NCBI GenBank assembly: GCA_964499485.1
Contig: CAZCLF010000002.1
Location: forward strand, 124,001 to 188,000
DNA from: Ga0074130 sp964499485
GTDB taxonomy: Bacteria; Pseudomonadota; Gammaproteobacteria; Burkholderiales; Rhodocyclaceae
DNA: 64,000 nt
Direction: 5' to 3'
Made by a program: the position numbers and the translations under genes. Of this stretch, positions 8,761 to 16,413 are shown piece by piece. The notes under the pieces were generated by a model. The model saw nothing but the letters and a program-made list of their open reading frames with translations. It did not search any database and was not told the origin of the DNA. Positions within the stretch are counted from its first letter, which is position 1. The number at the start of each line of letters is the position of its first letter.

Positions 8761-10953
8761 TTATTGACCCCGTCTTACTGACATCACACCCGGCACTTCC
8801 TGAAGCAGTGTCAGTATGCGCTTAAGCTTATCCAGCCCTGGCAACTCTACGGTGAACGACATATTTGCGCCACCCTGCCGCGACAATGTCGATACTGCAG
8901 TGACATTGACCTTTTCACGGGATAGCACTTCAGAAATATCACGCAGCAGCCCTTGTCTGTCGCTCGCCTCGACTTTGAGATCAACGGCATATACGCCCTC
9001 AACACGGCCATCCCCCCAAGTCGCCTCAATACGACGCTCAGGGTTACGTTTAACCATATTACGGAAATTTGCACATTCTGTGCGGTGGATTGAAACACCG
9101 CGCCCGCGCGTGACAAATCCAGCAATCTCATCCGGCGGCACTGGCTTGCAGCAACGCCCGAGCTGGGTCAGTAACTTGTCCACCCCAAGAATCAGTACCT
9201 CGCCACCACCGGCCTTGCTGCGCTTGGTCTGAATTTCGGGTTGTGTTGCCTGTGTTTCAGTTTCGTCACCATGCAATGCCTGATGTAAGGCACGCGGGCC
9301 GACTTCACCCCGGGCGGCTTCCAAATACAGCTCATTACTATTTTTCAGCCCAAGCTTTTGCGCCAGTTCTTCGATATTAATCTGTGTCTGGCCTTCGCGC
9401 TGCAACTCACGCGTTACAAGTGCGCGGCCCTGAGTGAGCAGCTCGGCTTCCTCTTGTGCAGAGAACCATTGACGCACCTTCTGACGTGCCCGATGGGTGG
9501 CCAGATAACCTTGGGTGGGAGACAACCAATCGCGTGACGGCGCCCCACTCTTGGCCGCAATGATCTCAACGCTTTGCCCATTCGAGAGTGGCGTATTCAA
9601 GGGGACCAGTTGCCCGTCCACACGCGCACCACGACAGCGATGACCTAAATCGGTATGCAGGCGATAAGCAAAGTCGACGGGGGTAGCCCCCCGCGTAAGG
9701 TCGATCACCTTGCCTTGAGGGGTCATCACGTAAATCGTGTCGTCGAGTGAAGCACGCTTAAATTCCGCCACCCACTCGGCGCTATCGGTAATTTCATCAC
9801 GCCATGACAAGAGCTGGCGTAGCCAAGCAATCTTGTCCTCATACTCACCCTCAGCCTTCGCTGAACTACCCGCTTCCTTGTAGCGCCAATGCGCGGCAAC
9901 GCCAAGCTCGGCATGCTGATGCATTTCATGCGTACGAATCTGTACTTCCAACGCACGACCATCCTGCGCGAGTACTGCGGTATGTAGGGAGCGATAGAAA
10001 TTGCCTTTGGGGTTGGCGATATAGTCGTCAAATTCCTTGGCAATCGGCTGCCACAATTGATGCACTAAGCTCAGCGCGGTGTAGCAATCCTTGACCTCAT
10101 CGACGATGATGCGCACTGCACGTACATCGTAGACCTCTGAAAAGTCGAGATCCTTGCCACGCATCTTGTTCCAGATGCTGTAGATGTGCTTGGGGCGGCC
10201 ATAGACTTCAGCCTCGATACCTTGTGCAGACAGTTCTCGCCGAAGCAAAGCAACCGCGTTTTCAATAAAACTCTCGCGCTCCAGACGCCGCTCATCGAGC
10301 ATCTTGGCAATCCGCTTGTATGTTGCTGGCTCAAGAAAACGGAAGGACAAATCTTCCAGTTCCCATTTCAGTTGCCAGACGCCGAGACGATTCGCCAACG
10401 GCGCATACAACTCCAACCCTTCGCGCGCATGCGCTTCCCGCTCAGGTGCGAGGGCGGGATCTTTAAATTCGGTGAGGTAACGCAGGGTCTGAGTACGGCT
10501 GGCCAAGCGCATCATGACCACGCGCACATCCTCGGCCATCGCGAGCAGCATCTTGCGCAGGACTTCGGTCTGCGCCTTCATTTCGGCAGCCGATGCCTGA
10601 TCGTGCAAACCAGCAAGCTTCAGCCCTTTGAGACGATGCAGTCCTATAACCAGATCAGCCACCGGCGCACCAAACTTCTCACTCAACATGTCGCGTGGGT
10701 CAACCAGTATGTCTGCTGATGCAAACAGCAGCGATGCGGTACGGGTATCTACATCTACGCCTATGCTCGCGAGAATGGAGGTCATGCCAATTGCATGCGC
10801 CAACACATCCTCGCCAGTAGGAAGCTTTTTCCCGGCATACAACTCACGGGATAACGCCAATGCTGCCATCACTGACGCGCAGGCAGCCGGCTCCAACCCC
10901 AACGTCAGGGTGACCAGCGTATCTTCTGAAGTATCTTGAGTAACAGCAACCAT
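8761..10953 (-). CDS. relA: RelA, monofunctional (p)ppGpp synthetase
   Basis: This 730-residue long RSH protein has an N-terminal pseudo-hydrolase domain lacking the HD pair, then a synthetase domain with YGRPKHIYSIWNKM and the EFDDYIA motif. The acidic ExDD form marks RelA rather than bifunctional SpoT, which has RxKD. A TGS domain (RGATPVDFAYRLHTDLGH), a CC-containing conserved-cysteine/zinc-finger region (LGRCCKPVPPDEIAGF) and a C-terminal ACT domain follow. It should make (p)ppGpp on stalled ribosomes and be unable to degrade it, so a SpoT must be elsewhere. ATG at 10953 is preferred; a GTG lies 6 bp upstream. It diverges from mtfA over 49 bp. Confidence 0.95.
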   Translation of the reverse strand: MVAVTQDTSEDTLVTLTLGLEPAACASVMAALALSRELYAGKKLPTGEDVLAHAIGMTSILASIGVDVDTRTASLLFASADILVDPRDMLSEKFGAPVADLVIGLHRLKGLKLAGLHDQASAAEMKAQTEVLRKMLLAMAEDVRVVMMRLASRTQTLRYLTEFKDPALAPEREAHAREGLELYAPLANRLGVWQLKWELEDLSFRFLEPATYKRIAKMLDERRLERESFIENAVALLRRELSAQGIEAEVYGRPKHIYSIWNKMRGKDLDFSEVYDVRAVRIIVDEVKDCYTALSLVHQLWQPIAKEFDDYIANPKGNFYRSLHTAVLAQDGRALEVQIRTHEMHQHAELGVAAHWRYKEAGSSAKAEGEYEDKIAWLRQLLSWRDEITDSAEWVAEFKRASLDDTIYVMTPQGKVIDLTRGATPVDFAYRLHTDLGHRCRGARVDGQLVPLNTPLSNGQSVEIIAAKSGAPSRDWLSPTQGYLATHRARQKVRQWFSAQEEAELLTQGRALVTRELQREGQTQINIEELAQKLGLKNSNELYLEAARGEVGPRALHQALHGDETETQATQPEIQTKRSKAGGGEVLILGVDKLLTQLGRCCKPVPPDEIAGFVTRGRGVSIHRTECANFRNMVKRNPERRIEATWGDGRVEGVYAVDLKVEASDRQGLLRDISEVLSREKVNVTAVSTLSRQGGANMSFTVELPGLDKLKRILTLLQEVPGVMSVRRGQ

Positions 10954-11002
10954 GTTCACATTATCCCATGCCCTACCCTGTCACCGGCGGCATAATGGCG
11001 CC

Positions 11003-11770
11003 ATGCTCAAGCAACTGAAAGGCCTGTGGGAACGCCTAACGGGCAGCTCTCACCAGACCGCTGACACGCTCGTTAGTTCCGATCAATGGATCGCCGCTGA
11101 GTCACGGCTTCCCTTTCTCAATCATCTATCGCCCCCTGAGCGACTCCGCTTGCGCGAGCTAGCGCTGGATTTTATCCAGCGCAAAGCATGGCAAGGTGCG
11201 CAGGGACTGGAAGTCAGCCTCGAAATGCAACTCGAGATTGGCTTGCAAGCCTGTCTCCTGGTCCTGTATCAAGACCTGCATGACTACGATGGTTGGGTCG
11301 AGATCATCATCTATCCCGGCGACTTCATCATTCCTAGGCAGGAGATGGATGAGGCCGGCGTGGTGCATGAATATGACGATCACGTACTGGGCGAAGCCTG
11401 GGATCACGGCCCCGTCCTCATATCATGGTTCGATGGCCGCCCTAACAGCGGCCATGACGGCGTGAATGTTGTGATCCATGAATTTGCGCACAAGCTGGAC
11501 ATGGCCAATGGCGGTGCCAATGGACTGCCGGCCATGCCCGCAGCTGCGCGCGCGCAATGGATCACCGTCTTCGAAGCAGCCTACGGCGATATTTGCCAAC
11601 GCCTTGAAGCAGCGGAGGAAACTTGGATTGATCCGTATGCCGCGACTGACCCCGCAGAATTTTTTGCCGTCGTGAGCGAGGTGTTTTTTGAAACGCCAGC
11701 CCTGCTCAACCAGCACTACCCAGCGGTCTATGCTCAACTTGTCACGTTCTACGGACAAAGGCCCCAGTGA
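11003..11770 (+). CDS. mtfA: MtfA-type zinc metallopeptidase (M90 family)
   Basis: This 255-residue protein matches MtfA (E. coli 265). The zinc motif HEFAHKLD is at residues 159-166, preceded by VVI, and the third ligand is probably a glutamate in the AVVSEVFFE segment. In E. coli MtfA binds the Mlc repressor and so affects PTS glucose uptake; its peptidase activity is known in vitro. Whether Mlc exists here is unknown. ATG at 11003 (MLKQLKGLWERLTG) fits the family start; an ATG at 10952 would overlap the start of relA on the other strand. Confidence 0.93.
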   Translation: MLKQLKGLWERLTGSSHQTADTLVSSDQWIAAESRLPFLNHLSPPERLRLRELALDFIQRKAWQGAQGLEVSLEMQLEIGLQACLLVLYQDLHDYDGWVEIIIYPGDFIIPRQEMDEAGVVHEYDDHVLGEAWDHGPVLISWFDGRPNSGHDGVNVVIHEFAHKLDMANGGANGLPAMPAAARAQWITVFEAAYGDICQRLEAAEETWIDPYAATDPAEFFAVVSEVFFETPALLNQHYPAVYAQLVTFYGQRPQ

Positions 11771-11876
11771 GCTCTTGCCAATAGCCATGCTCATCAGCAC
11801 ATACAGCTCGTTACAAATTAGCCTACGGTTCTCCACCGCCGCACACTAGAATCAGGCATCCACTACAGGAGGCATC

Positions 11877-12158
11877 ATGCCAAAAACTGTTCTGTCGAAA
11901 ATCATTGCGGCCTTGATCATTGTGATCCTCGCGCTTGCGCTGAACCCTTCCGGCGAGAAGCACCGTAACGCCATCAGTTCTGCCATCGCCGAACGTAGCC
12001 CTATTGCGGGTGCCCTGGGGCTAGGTGCGCTTGCCTCCTTAGTGGTCGACTATCACTCTCTCGGCGTGGCCTCTTACACCGTTTCAGATGACCGCAAAGT
12101 ATCTATTGGTGCCTTCGGCTATGTGCATGTCATGCTGGACGACCCAGAGAAAAAGTAG
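11877..12158 (+). CDS. Small membrane-anchored or secreted protein, DUF4359-like
   Basis: A 93-residue protein with a hydrophobic N-terminal segment (about residues 6-23), then NPSGEKHRNAISSAI and a beta-rich C-terminus (VSIGAFGYVHVML). This pattern recalls DUF4359 proteins, but I am not sure. AGGAGG lies 6 bp before the ATG, an excellent Shine-Dalgarno, so translation is likely. It sits alone between mtfA and a cytochrome b561 on the same strand. No function can be assigned. Confidence 0.7.
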   Translation: MPKTVLSKIIAALIIVILALALNPSGEKHRNAISSAIAERSPIAGALGLGALASLVVDYHSLGVASYTVSDDRKVSIGAFGYVHVMLDDPEKK

Positions 12159-12224
12159 GACGCTTTCACGAAACATCCCGGTGGACAGGTTCATCGTGTT
12201 AACACTGCACGGAGAAAAACGACC

Positions 12225-12806
12225 ATGTCCAACCATCACACACATCGCTACACAACGCCGCTGATTTTTCTACACTGGCTCATGCTGGCCGTCGTTATGC
12301 TGGCCTACGCCAGCATGGAGCTTGAAGACATCTTCCCCCGCGGTTCAGCCATGCGTGAAGAAACTCAGCTTTGGCACTATGTGTTGGGGATGAGCGTGCT
12401 CTGGCTGGTTATCTTGCGTTTGCCGTTTGGTCTGATCGTGAGCCACCGATTTGCTGCGAACCCTAAAAACGCAGCAACGACGACACACACTGCTGCTGTG
12501 AACACGTCTACAGCTTCGATTGAACAGATATTTACCCACTGGCAAGCGCGTTTAGCAAAGGCCATGCACATTTCGCTCTATGTCTGGATGCTCGCCTTGC
12601 CGCTGATAGGTTGGCTACTGGTGAATGCACGCGGGGAAAGCATTCGCTACTTTGGTGTTGAACTGCCCATGCTGCTGACACACCATGTTGGGGCAGCTTC
12701 GATCTTGGAAGAAGTGCATGAGGCGATCGCTGGCGTTGGCTACCTATTGATTGGCCTACATACCGCGGCGGCGCTCATCCATCACTACATCCTTGGCGAC
12801 ATGTAG
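12225..12806 (+). CDS. Cytochrome b561 family membrane protein
   Basis: A 193-residue four-helix membrane protein of the bacterial cytochrome b561 (YodB/CybB) type. Haem-ligand histidine candidates occur in each helix: FLHWLM, LWHYVLGM, MHISLYVW and THHVGA, with further histidines in LIGLHTAAALIHHYI near the C-terminus. Such proteins carry two b haems and exchange electrons with the quinone pool. GGAGAAAAACGACC precedes the ATG. A stem-loop and a strong terminator follow, so it is the end of the transcript. An unrelated second b561 lies at 58 kb. Confidence 0.88.
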   Translation: MSNHHTHRYTTPLIFLHWLMLAVVMLAYASMELEDIFPRGSAMREETQLWHYVLGMSVLWLVILRLPFGLIVSHRFAANPKNAATTTHTAAVNTSTASIEQIFTHWQARLAKAMHISLYVWMLALPLIGWLLVNARGESIRYFGVELPMLLTHHVGAASILEEVHEAIAGVGYLLIGLHTAAALIHHYILGDM

Positions 12807-12813
12807 GATCTCA

Positions 12814-12843
12814 CTCAGATTGAGATATTTCTCAAAATCTGAG
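12814..12843 (+). repeat. Stem-loop between cytochrome b561 and its terminator
   Basis: CTCAGATTGAGA (12814-12825) pairs with TCTCAAAATCTGAG (12830-12843) around a TATT loop, with an AA bulge on the right arm. No T-run follows directly. It sits 8 bp after the stop codon and 21 bp before the true terminator, so it may be a 3'-end stabilising structure. Confidence 0.6.
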
Positions 12844-12864
12844 ATCTGTGATGCTTGCCTTGGA

Positions 12865-12892
12865 GGCCGCCGAAAGGCGGCCTTTTTGTTTT
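12865..12892 (+). terminator. Rho-independent terminator after cytochrome b561
   Basis: GGCCGCC (12865-12871), a GAAA tetraloop and GGCGGCC (12876-12882) are followed by TTTTTGTTTT. This is a textbook intrinsic terminator. It also separates the gene from the convergent LysR gene. Confidence 0.92.
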
Positions 12893-12906
12893 ACTAGCAA
12901 GGAAAT

Positions 12907-13815
12907 TTATGTCAAAGCAAGACTTTGAAAACGCCACTCAAGAAACTCTCGAAGGAGGCGTACGGCAGGAGAAAGTTGCCGGCGGTCTGGGCAGACGAGG
13001 TAGAGTGGCACCTCTTCGCCTTCCCAGCTGTTGCAAAGAGTGCGTAACCGGCCAGCGACAATATCTTGCGTCACATCGAGATAAGACCGATAGCAAATGC
13101 CATGTCCATCGATTGCCCATCGACGGACAGCATCCGAGTCATCAGAGGTGCGATTGCCATGCACCTCAACTTCAACGACTTGCTTGTTTTTTATAAAGCG
13201 CCAGCGGTTGTAGAGTGCATCACCGACCATAAAGCAAAGACAGTTATGTTTGCTGAGCTCAGTAGGAGAGCGAGGCGAACCGTGTGTCGCCAAATACCCC
13301 GGCGATGCGCAAAGGACACGCCGGTTATGCGCGACCAAGGGCATAGCCACCATATTTGAATCAGGCGGCTTTCCATAACGAATCGCTAAATCCACAGGAT
13401 CGCGGAACATATTGGCAATGCGATCCGACATATGGACCCGCAAGCGAATCCCTGGATAGCTCGTCTGGAATTCATCTAGCCAATGCAAGATCACATTCCG
13501 ACCCAAGTCGGAAGGCATCGAAATCTGCAAGTCACCACTGATCACCGCATGGCCTGCTGCAAGCTCTTCCTCTGCCGCTAGCAGCTCGGCTAACAACAGA
13601 CGGCTACGTGCAAGTAGCCGCTCCCCTTCTACTGTGAGTCGCATGCTGCGTGTAGTTCGCACGAACAGTAATACGCCCAAATCATTTTCGAGCCGTTTCA
13701 GCGCCGCACTGGCGACCGCGGGCGAAAGATCCAGACTGCGGGCGGCCGCGGACAGACCGCCACAGTCGGCGGTACGGACGAAAAGCTCCAAATCAGCAAC
13801 GTTTTTAATTTTCAA
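12907..13815 (-). CDS. LysR-family transcriptional regulator
   Basis: A 302-residue LTTR with an N-terminal winged HTH (LELFVRTADCGGLSAAARSL, then VASAALKRLENDLG) and a substrate-binding domain of the CrgA/DsdC-like group (FRDPVDLAIRYGKP). The reading frame begins with a TTG at 13815, since no in-frame ATG fits the family's N-terminus. This start codon lies inside a near-perfect palindrome (13811-13827). It diverges from an MDR oxidoreductase gene, its probable target. The inducer is unknown. Confidence 0.9.
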   Translation of the reverse strand: MKIKNVADLELFVRTADCGGLSAAARSLDLSPAVASAALKRLENDLGVLLFVRTTRSMRLTVEGERLLARSRLLLAELLAAEEELAAGHAVISGDLQISMPSDLGRNVILHWLDEFQTSYPGIRLRVHMSDRIANMFRDPVDLAIRYGKPPDSNMVAMPLVAHNRRVLCASPGYLATHGSPRSPTELSKHNCLCFMVGDALYNRWRFIKNKQVVEVEVHGNRTSDDSDAVRRWAIDGHGICYRSYLDVTQDIVAGRLRTLCNSWEGEEVPLYLVCPDRRQLSPAVRLLREFLEWRFQSLALT

Positions 13816-13827
13816 TTTTAAATTGAA
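13811..13827. promoter_or_regulatory. Candidate LysR operator overlapping the regulator's own start codon
   Basis: TTCAATTT (13811-13818), a single T, and AAATTGAA (13820-13827) form a perfect odd palindrome with the T-N11-A form of LTTR sites. The right half-site AAATTGAA recurs at 13863-13870, 43 bp or about four helical turns nearer the MDR gene. The lysR TTG start codon (13815-13813) is within the left arm. Confidence 0.6.
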
Positions 13828-13845
13828 GGTAAAACTATGAATGGA

Positions 13846-13859
13846 TAGTTTATCAACTA
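13846..13859. promoter_or_regulatory. Second inverted repeat in the lysR-MDR intergenic region
   Basis: TAGTT (13846-13850), TATC and AACTA (13855-13859) form an inverted repeat between the two AAATTGAA half-sites. It could be part of the divergent promoter or an additional operator. Confidence 0.35.
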
Positions 13860-13911
13860 ATCAAATTGAATGACACTGGCGCCACTTACTTAATTTTTGA
13901 AAGGAAATGCC

Positions 13912-14925
13912 ATGAAAGCCGTTGCATATCAAAAAGCGCTGCCAATCGACCATGCTGAAGCATTAAAAGACGTGACGCTGCCTGATCCTGTTGCGAAGGG
14001 CCGTGAACTATTGGTGGAGGTTCGGGCAGTATCTGCCAACCCCGTCGACGTTAAAGTGCGTGCTAGTGCAACGCCGGCTCCTGGCGAATGGAAAGTTCTC
14101 GGTTGGGATGCTGCCGGTATTGTTCGCGCGGTTGGCCCAGAGGTAACTCAGTTCCATCCGGGTGACCGTGTCTGGTATGCGGGCTCGATTACTCGGACGG
14201 GAAGTAACAGTGAGCTGCAGTTGGTCGATGAACGCATCGTCGGAAAAATGCCAGCTTCGCTGGATTTCGCTGCGGCAGCGGCTCTGCCATTAACCAGCCT
14301 CACGGCTTGGGAGATGCTCTTCGACCGCCTCGGCATTCAGCAAGGTGCCGCATCAACGGGGAAATCGCTACTCATCATCGGCGCAGCTGGTGGCGTCGGC
14401 TCAATCATGGTGCAACTGGCACGCCGTTTGACCGGGGTGACCGTGATTGGAACCGCATCGCGACCTGAAACTGCGGCATGGGTTCGGCAGCTAGGCGCTC
14501 ACCATGTTATCGATCACACTCGTCCGTTTGCCCCACAGCTGGCAGAGACGGGTATCGCTAACCCTAACTACATCGTGAGCTTGACGCATACCGACCAGCA
14601 TTTCGACCAGATCGCCGAAGTGATTGCACCGCAGGGCAAGTTCGGCCTCATCGATGATCCAGAGGTCTTTGATATTCGCAAGCTGAAGCGCAAGAGCGTT
14701 TCCCTCCATTGGGAGCTGATGTTTACCCGCTCAATGTTCGACACAGCAGATATGGCGGAACAGCATCGCATTCTTACGGAAGTGGCAGCCCTGGTTGATA
14801 ACGGTGTCGTTCGTACGACAGTCGGCGAAAACTACGGACGTATCAACGCGACAAACCTGAAGCGTGCGCATGCATTGCTCGAATCAGGAAAAGCGCGCGG
14901 CAAGATTGTGCTTGAAGGTTTCTAA
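13912..14925 (+). CDS. Zinc-independent MDR alcohol dehydrogenase / quinone oxidoreductase family protein
   Basis: This 337-residue MDR-superfamily enzyme has an N-terminal GroES-like domain (KAVAYQKALPI, GWDAAGIVRAVG) and a Rossmann domain with an NADPH-binding IIGAAGGVGSIMVQLARR. The catalytic-zinc cysteines of true alcohol dehydrogenases are absent, as in the zinc-binding-dehydrogenase-like quinone reductases. ATG at 13912 has AAGGAA 6-7 bp upstream and beats a TTG at 13897. It diverges from a LysR gene and lies 27 bp upstream of the yellow-type protein gene. This suggests a small LysR-controlled operon against quinones or reactive carbonyls. Confidence 0.9.
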   Translation: MKAVAYQKALPIDHAEALKDVTLPDPVAKGRELLVEVRAVSANPVDVKVRASATPAPGEWKVLGWDAAGIVRAVGPEVTQFHPGDRVWYAGSITRTGSNSELQLVDERIVGKMPASLDFAAAAALPLTSLTAWEMLFDRLGIQQGAASTGKSLLIIGAAGGVGSIMVQLARRLTGVTVIGTASRPETAAWVRQLGAHHVIDHTRPFAPQLAETGIANPNYIVSLTHTDQHFDQIAEVIAPQGKFGLIDDPEVFDIRKLKRKSVSLHWELMFTRSMFDTADMAEQHRILTEVAALVDNGVVRTTVGENYGRINATNLKRAHALLESGKARGKIVLEGF

Positions 14926-14952
14926 CTAATTTCTAAATCAAGGATACTCATC

Positions 14953-16053
14953 ATGAAAAAAACTACGAATGTTTCCCGTCGTCATCTGGCATTGCCTGTC
15001 GCATTCGCTATTGCCTCTGCATTTACCAGCCCCGGCGCTTTTGCCGCCCCACCGACAGCAGGTAAGGTCGAAGTCGTTGCGGAGCTGCCTATTCGTCCTG
15101 GCAACGTGGCAGCAACGGTGGACGGACGCGTCTTTGCTACGGTGCATCCGCTGGGCAAGCCGGCCGGCGTTCAGCTGATTACCATCACGGGCAAGCATCA
15201 GTATCGCGCCTGGCCGAGCGCCAAGTTTCAGAACGACGGCACCCACTTTACTGACGACCGTATCGATTCGCCGCTGGGCATCTATAAGGATAGCCACGAC
15301 CGTATTTGGATCGTCGACATGGGGATGAACATTGGCAAGACTCGAATCTGGGGCTTTGACAGCCGTAGCGAGAAGCTGGTCAAGCGCATTGACCTGCCGG
15401 CTGATATCGCTCCGAAGGGTAGCTTTGTGCAGGACCTCGTTGTCGACGACAAGAACGGTTGGATCTATCTTGCGGACATCGCCAATCCGGGCCTAATTGC
15501 GGTGAATATCGAGAGCGGCCAAGCGCGCCGATTTGGTAAGCATCCTTCACTGAACGCAGAAGCCAACGTTTCGATGGTCATTGATGGCAAGCCCGTGAAC
15601 TTCAACGGTAAGCCCGCCGAAGTGGCAGTCGATCCAATCACCATTTCTGCTGACAAGGAGACTATCTACTTTGGTGCAATGAATGGTCGAAGCTGGTATT
15701 CCGTACCTGCCAAACTATTCCGCAATGGTGCCAGTGATGCGGATATCGCTAGTGCAATCGTGCGAGTAGGTGATAAGCCGATTTCGGACGGCGCTACTAC
15801 GGACGCAAAGGGCAATCACTTCTTCACCAACCTGACCGAGCACGGTATTGATGTTCTGACTCCGGAAGGAAAGCTTACGCCCTTCGTCCGCGATACTCGC
15901 CTGACTTGGCCAGATGGCATTCAGTTTGGTTCGAATGCTTGGCTCTACATCTCGGTGAACCAATTGAATACCACGCCGGCATTCACTGGCGGTGCAGATG
16001 AAGGTAAAGCTCCGTACTACGTCCTTCGAGTTAAAGCGTCTGAAGCTAAATAA
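14953..16053 (+). CDS. Secreted yellow/major royal jelly (L-dopachrome tautomerase-related) protein
   Basis: This 366-residue protein has a cleavable signal peptide (KKTT, SRR, hydrophobic core, then AFAAPPT at about 28-34). The mature part is a predicted six-bladed propeller of the MRJP/yellow family, with GRVFATVHPLG, LGIYKDSHDRIWIVDMG, VQDLVVDDKNGWIYLADI and LTWPDGIQFGSNAWLYISVN. Bacterial members are often annotated as L-dopachrome tautomerase-related or SMP-30-like; their substrate is not known. It follows the MDR gene by 27 bp, so both are probably under the divergent LysR regulator. Confidence 0.85.
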   Translation: MKKTTNVSRRHLALPVAFAIASAFTSPGAFAAPPTAGKVEVVAELPIRPGNVAATVDGRVFATVHPLGKPAGVQLITITGKHQYRAWPSAKFQNDGTHFTDDRIDSPLGIYKDSHDRIWIVDMGMNIGKTRIWGFDSRSEKLVKRIDLPADIAPKGSFVQDLVVDDKNGWIYLADIANPGLIAVNIESGQARRFGKHPSLNAEANVSMVIDGKPVNFNGKPAEVAVDPITISADKETIYFGAMNGRSWYSVPAKLFRNGASDADIASAIVRVGDKPISDGATTDAKGNHFFTNLTEHGIDVLTPEGKLTPFVRDTRLTWPDGIQFGSNAWLYISVNQLNTTPAFTGGADEGKAPYYVLRVKASEAK

Positions 16054-16091
16054 GCCAAAAGCTGAAATAAGAGACTAGCCACAAGCTAGCT

Positions 16092-16131
16092 TCGCCCCCG
16101 GAGTTGGTCATAAGCCGACCGCCGGGGGCGA
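16092..16131. repeat. Perfect 10-bp inverted repeat with a structured 20-nt interior
   Basis: TCGCCCCCGG (16092-16101) and CCGGGGGCGA (16122-16131) are perfect complements. GGTC (16105-16108) and GACC (16117-16120) inside can pair too. The sequence after it (CCTCTGTATC) has no T-run, so it is not a standard terminator. Confidence 0.6.
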
Positions 16132-16224
16132 CCTCTGTATCCCGCGCCGATATTAGTAAGCACGGAGCCACCGACCTGGTTTCAACTGAGCCTATCTATT
16201 CAGGTAAACTACCGAAATATTGTC

Positions 16225-16256
16225 GTGAGATTCCCGTAGGGATTTCTCACTTTTTT
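16225..16256 (+). terminator. Rho-independent terminator downstream of the yellow-type gene
   Basis: GTGAGATTCCC (16225-16235) and GGGATTTCTCAC (16239-16250) pair with one bulge around GTA and are followed by six T. The position fits the end of the MDR/yellow operon, 170 bp after the stop. Confidence 0.75.
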
Positions 16257-16413
16257 CGAGACGTATCGATTAGGGATTCTCACAAATGCTGAACAAGTCG
16301 CTGATTCAACAAGTCGCGCTTTTTAAGGGTTTCTGAGACCCTACACGACAACACGCTGACCCGCATGCTGCCGTTTCTTGGCTCGCATGCAAAAAGTAAG
16401 GCGTCCTGATTGG

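Larger units (their letters stand above)
16054..16413. other. Intergenic region with inverted and direct repeats, no convincing gene
   Basis: This 360-bp gap between the yellow-type gene and an MCP gene holds a perfect 10-bp inverted repeat (16092-16131) and an intrinsic terminator (16225-16256). A second copy of the terminator's right arm is GGGATTCTCAC at 16273-16283. A direct repeat AACAAGTCGC occurs at 16292-16301 and 16308-16317. A 62-codon open frame (16104-16292) runs through these structures and has no family resemblance, so I do not call it. Confidence 0.6.

Noticed and set aside
10628..10939. Possible loss of the HD motif in relA as a mutation
   Set aside because: The HD-less N-terminus together with the ExDD synthetase motif is the normal state of RelA-type enzymes.
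16092..16131. Integron attC-like site
   Set aside because: No R'/R'' core sites, no integrase and no gene cassette are nearby; it is only a GC-rich hairpin.
16104..16292. 62-codon plus-strand open frame in the yellow-MCP gap
   Set aside because: It runs through an inverted repeat and a terminator, has no ribosome site and no recognisable domain.
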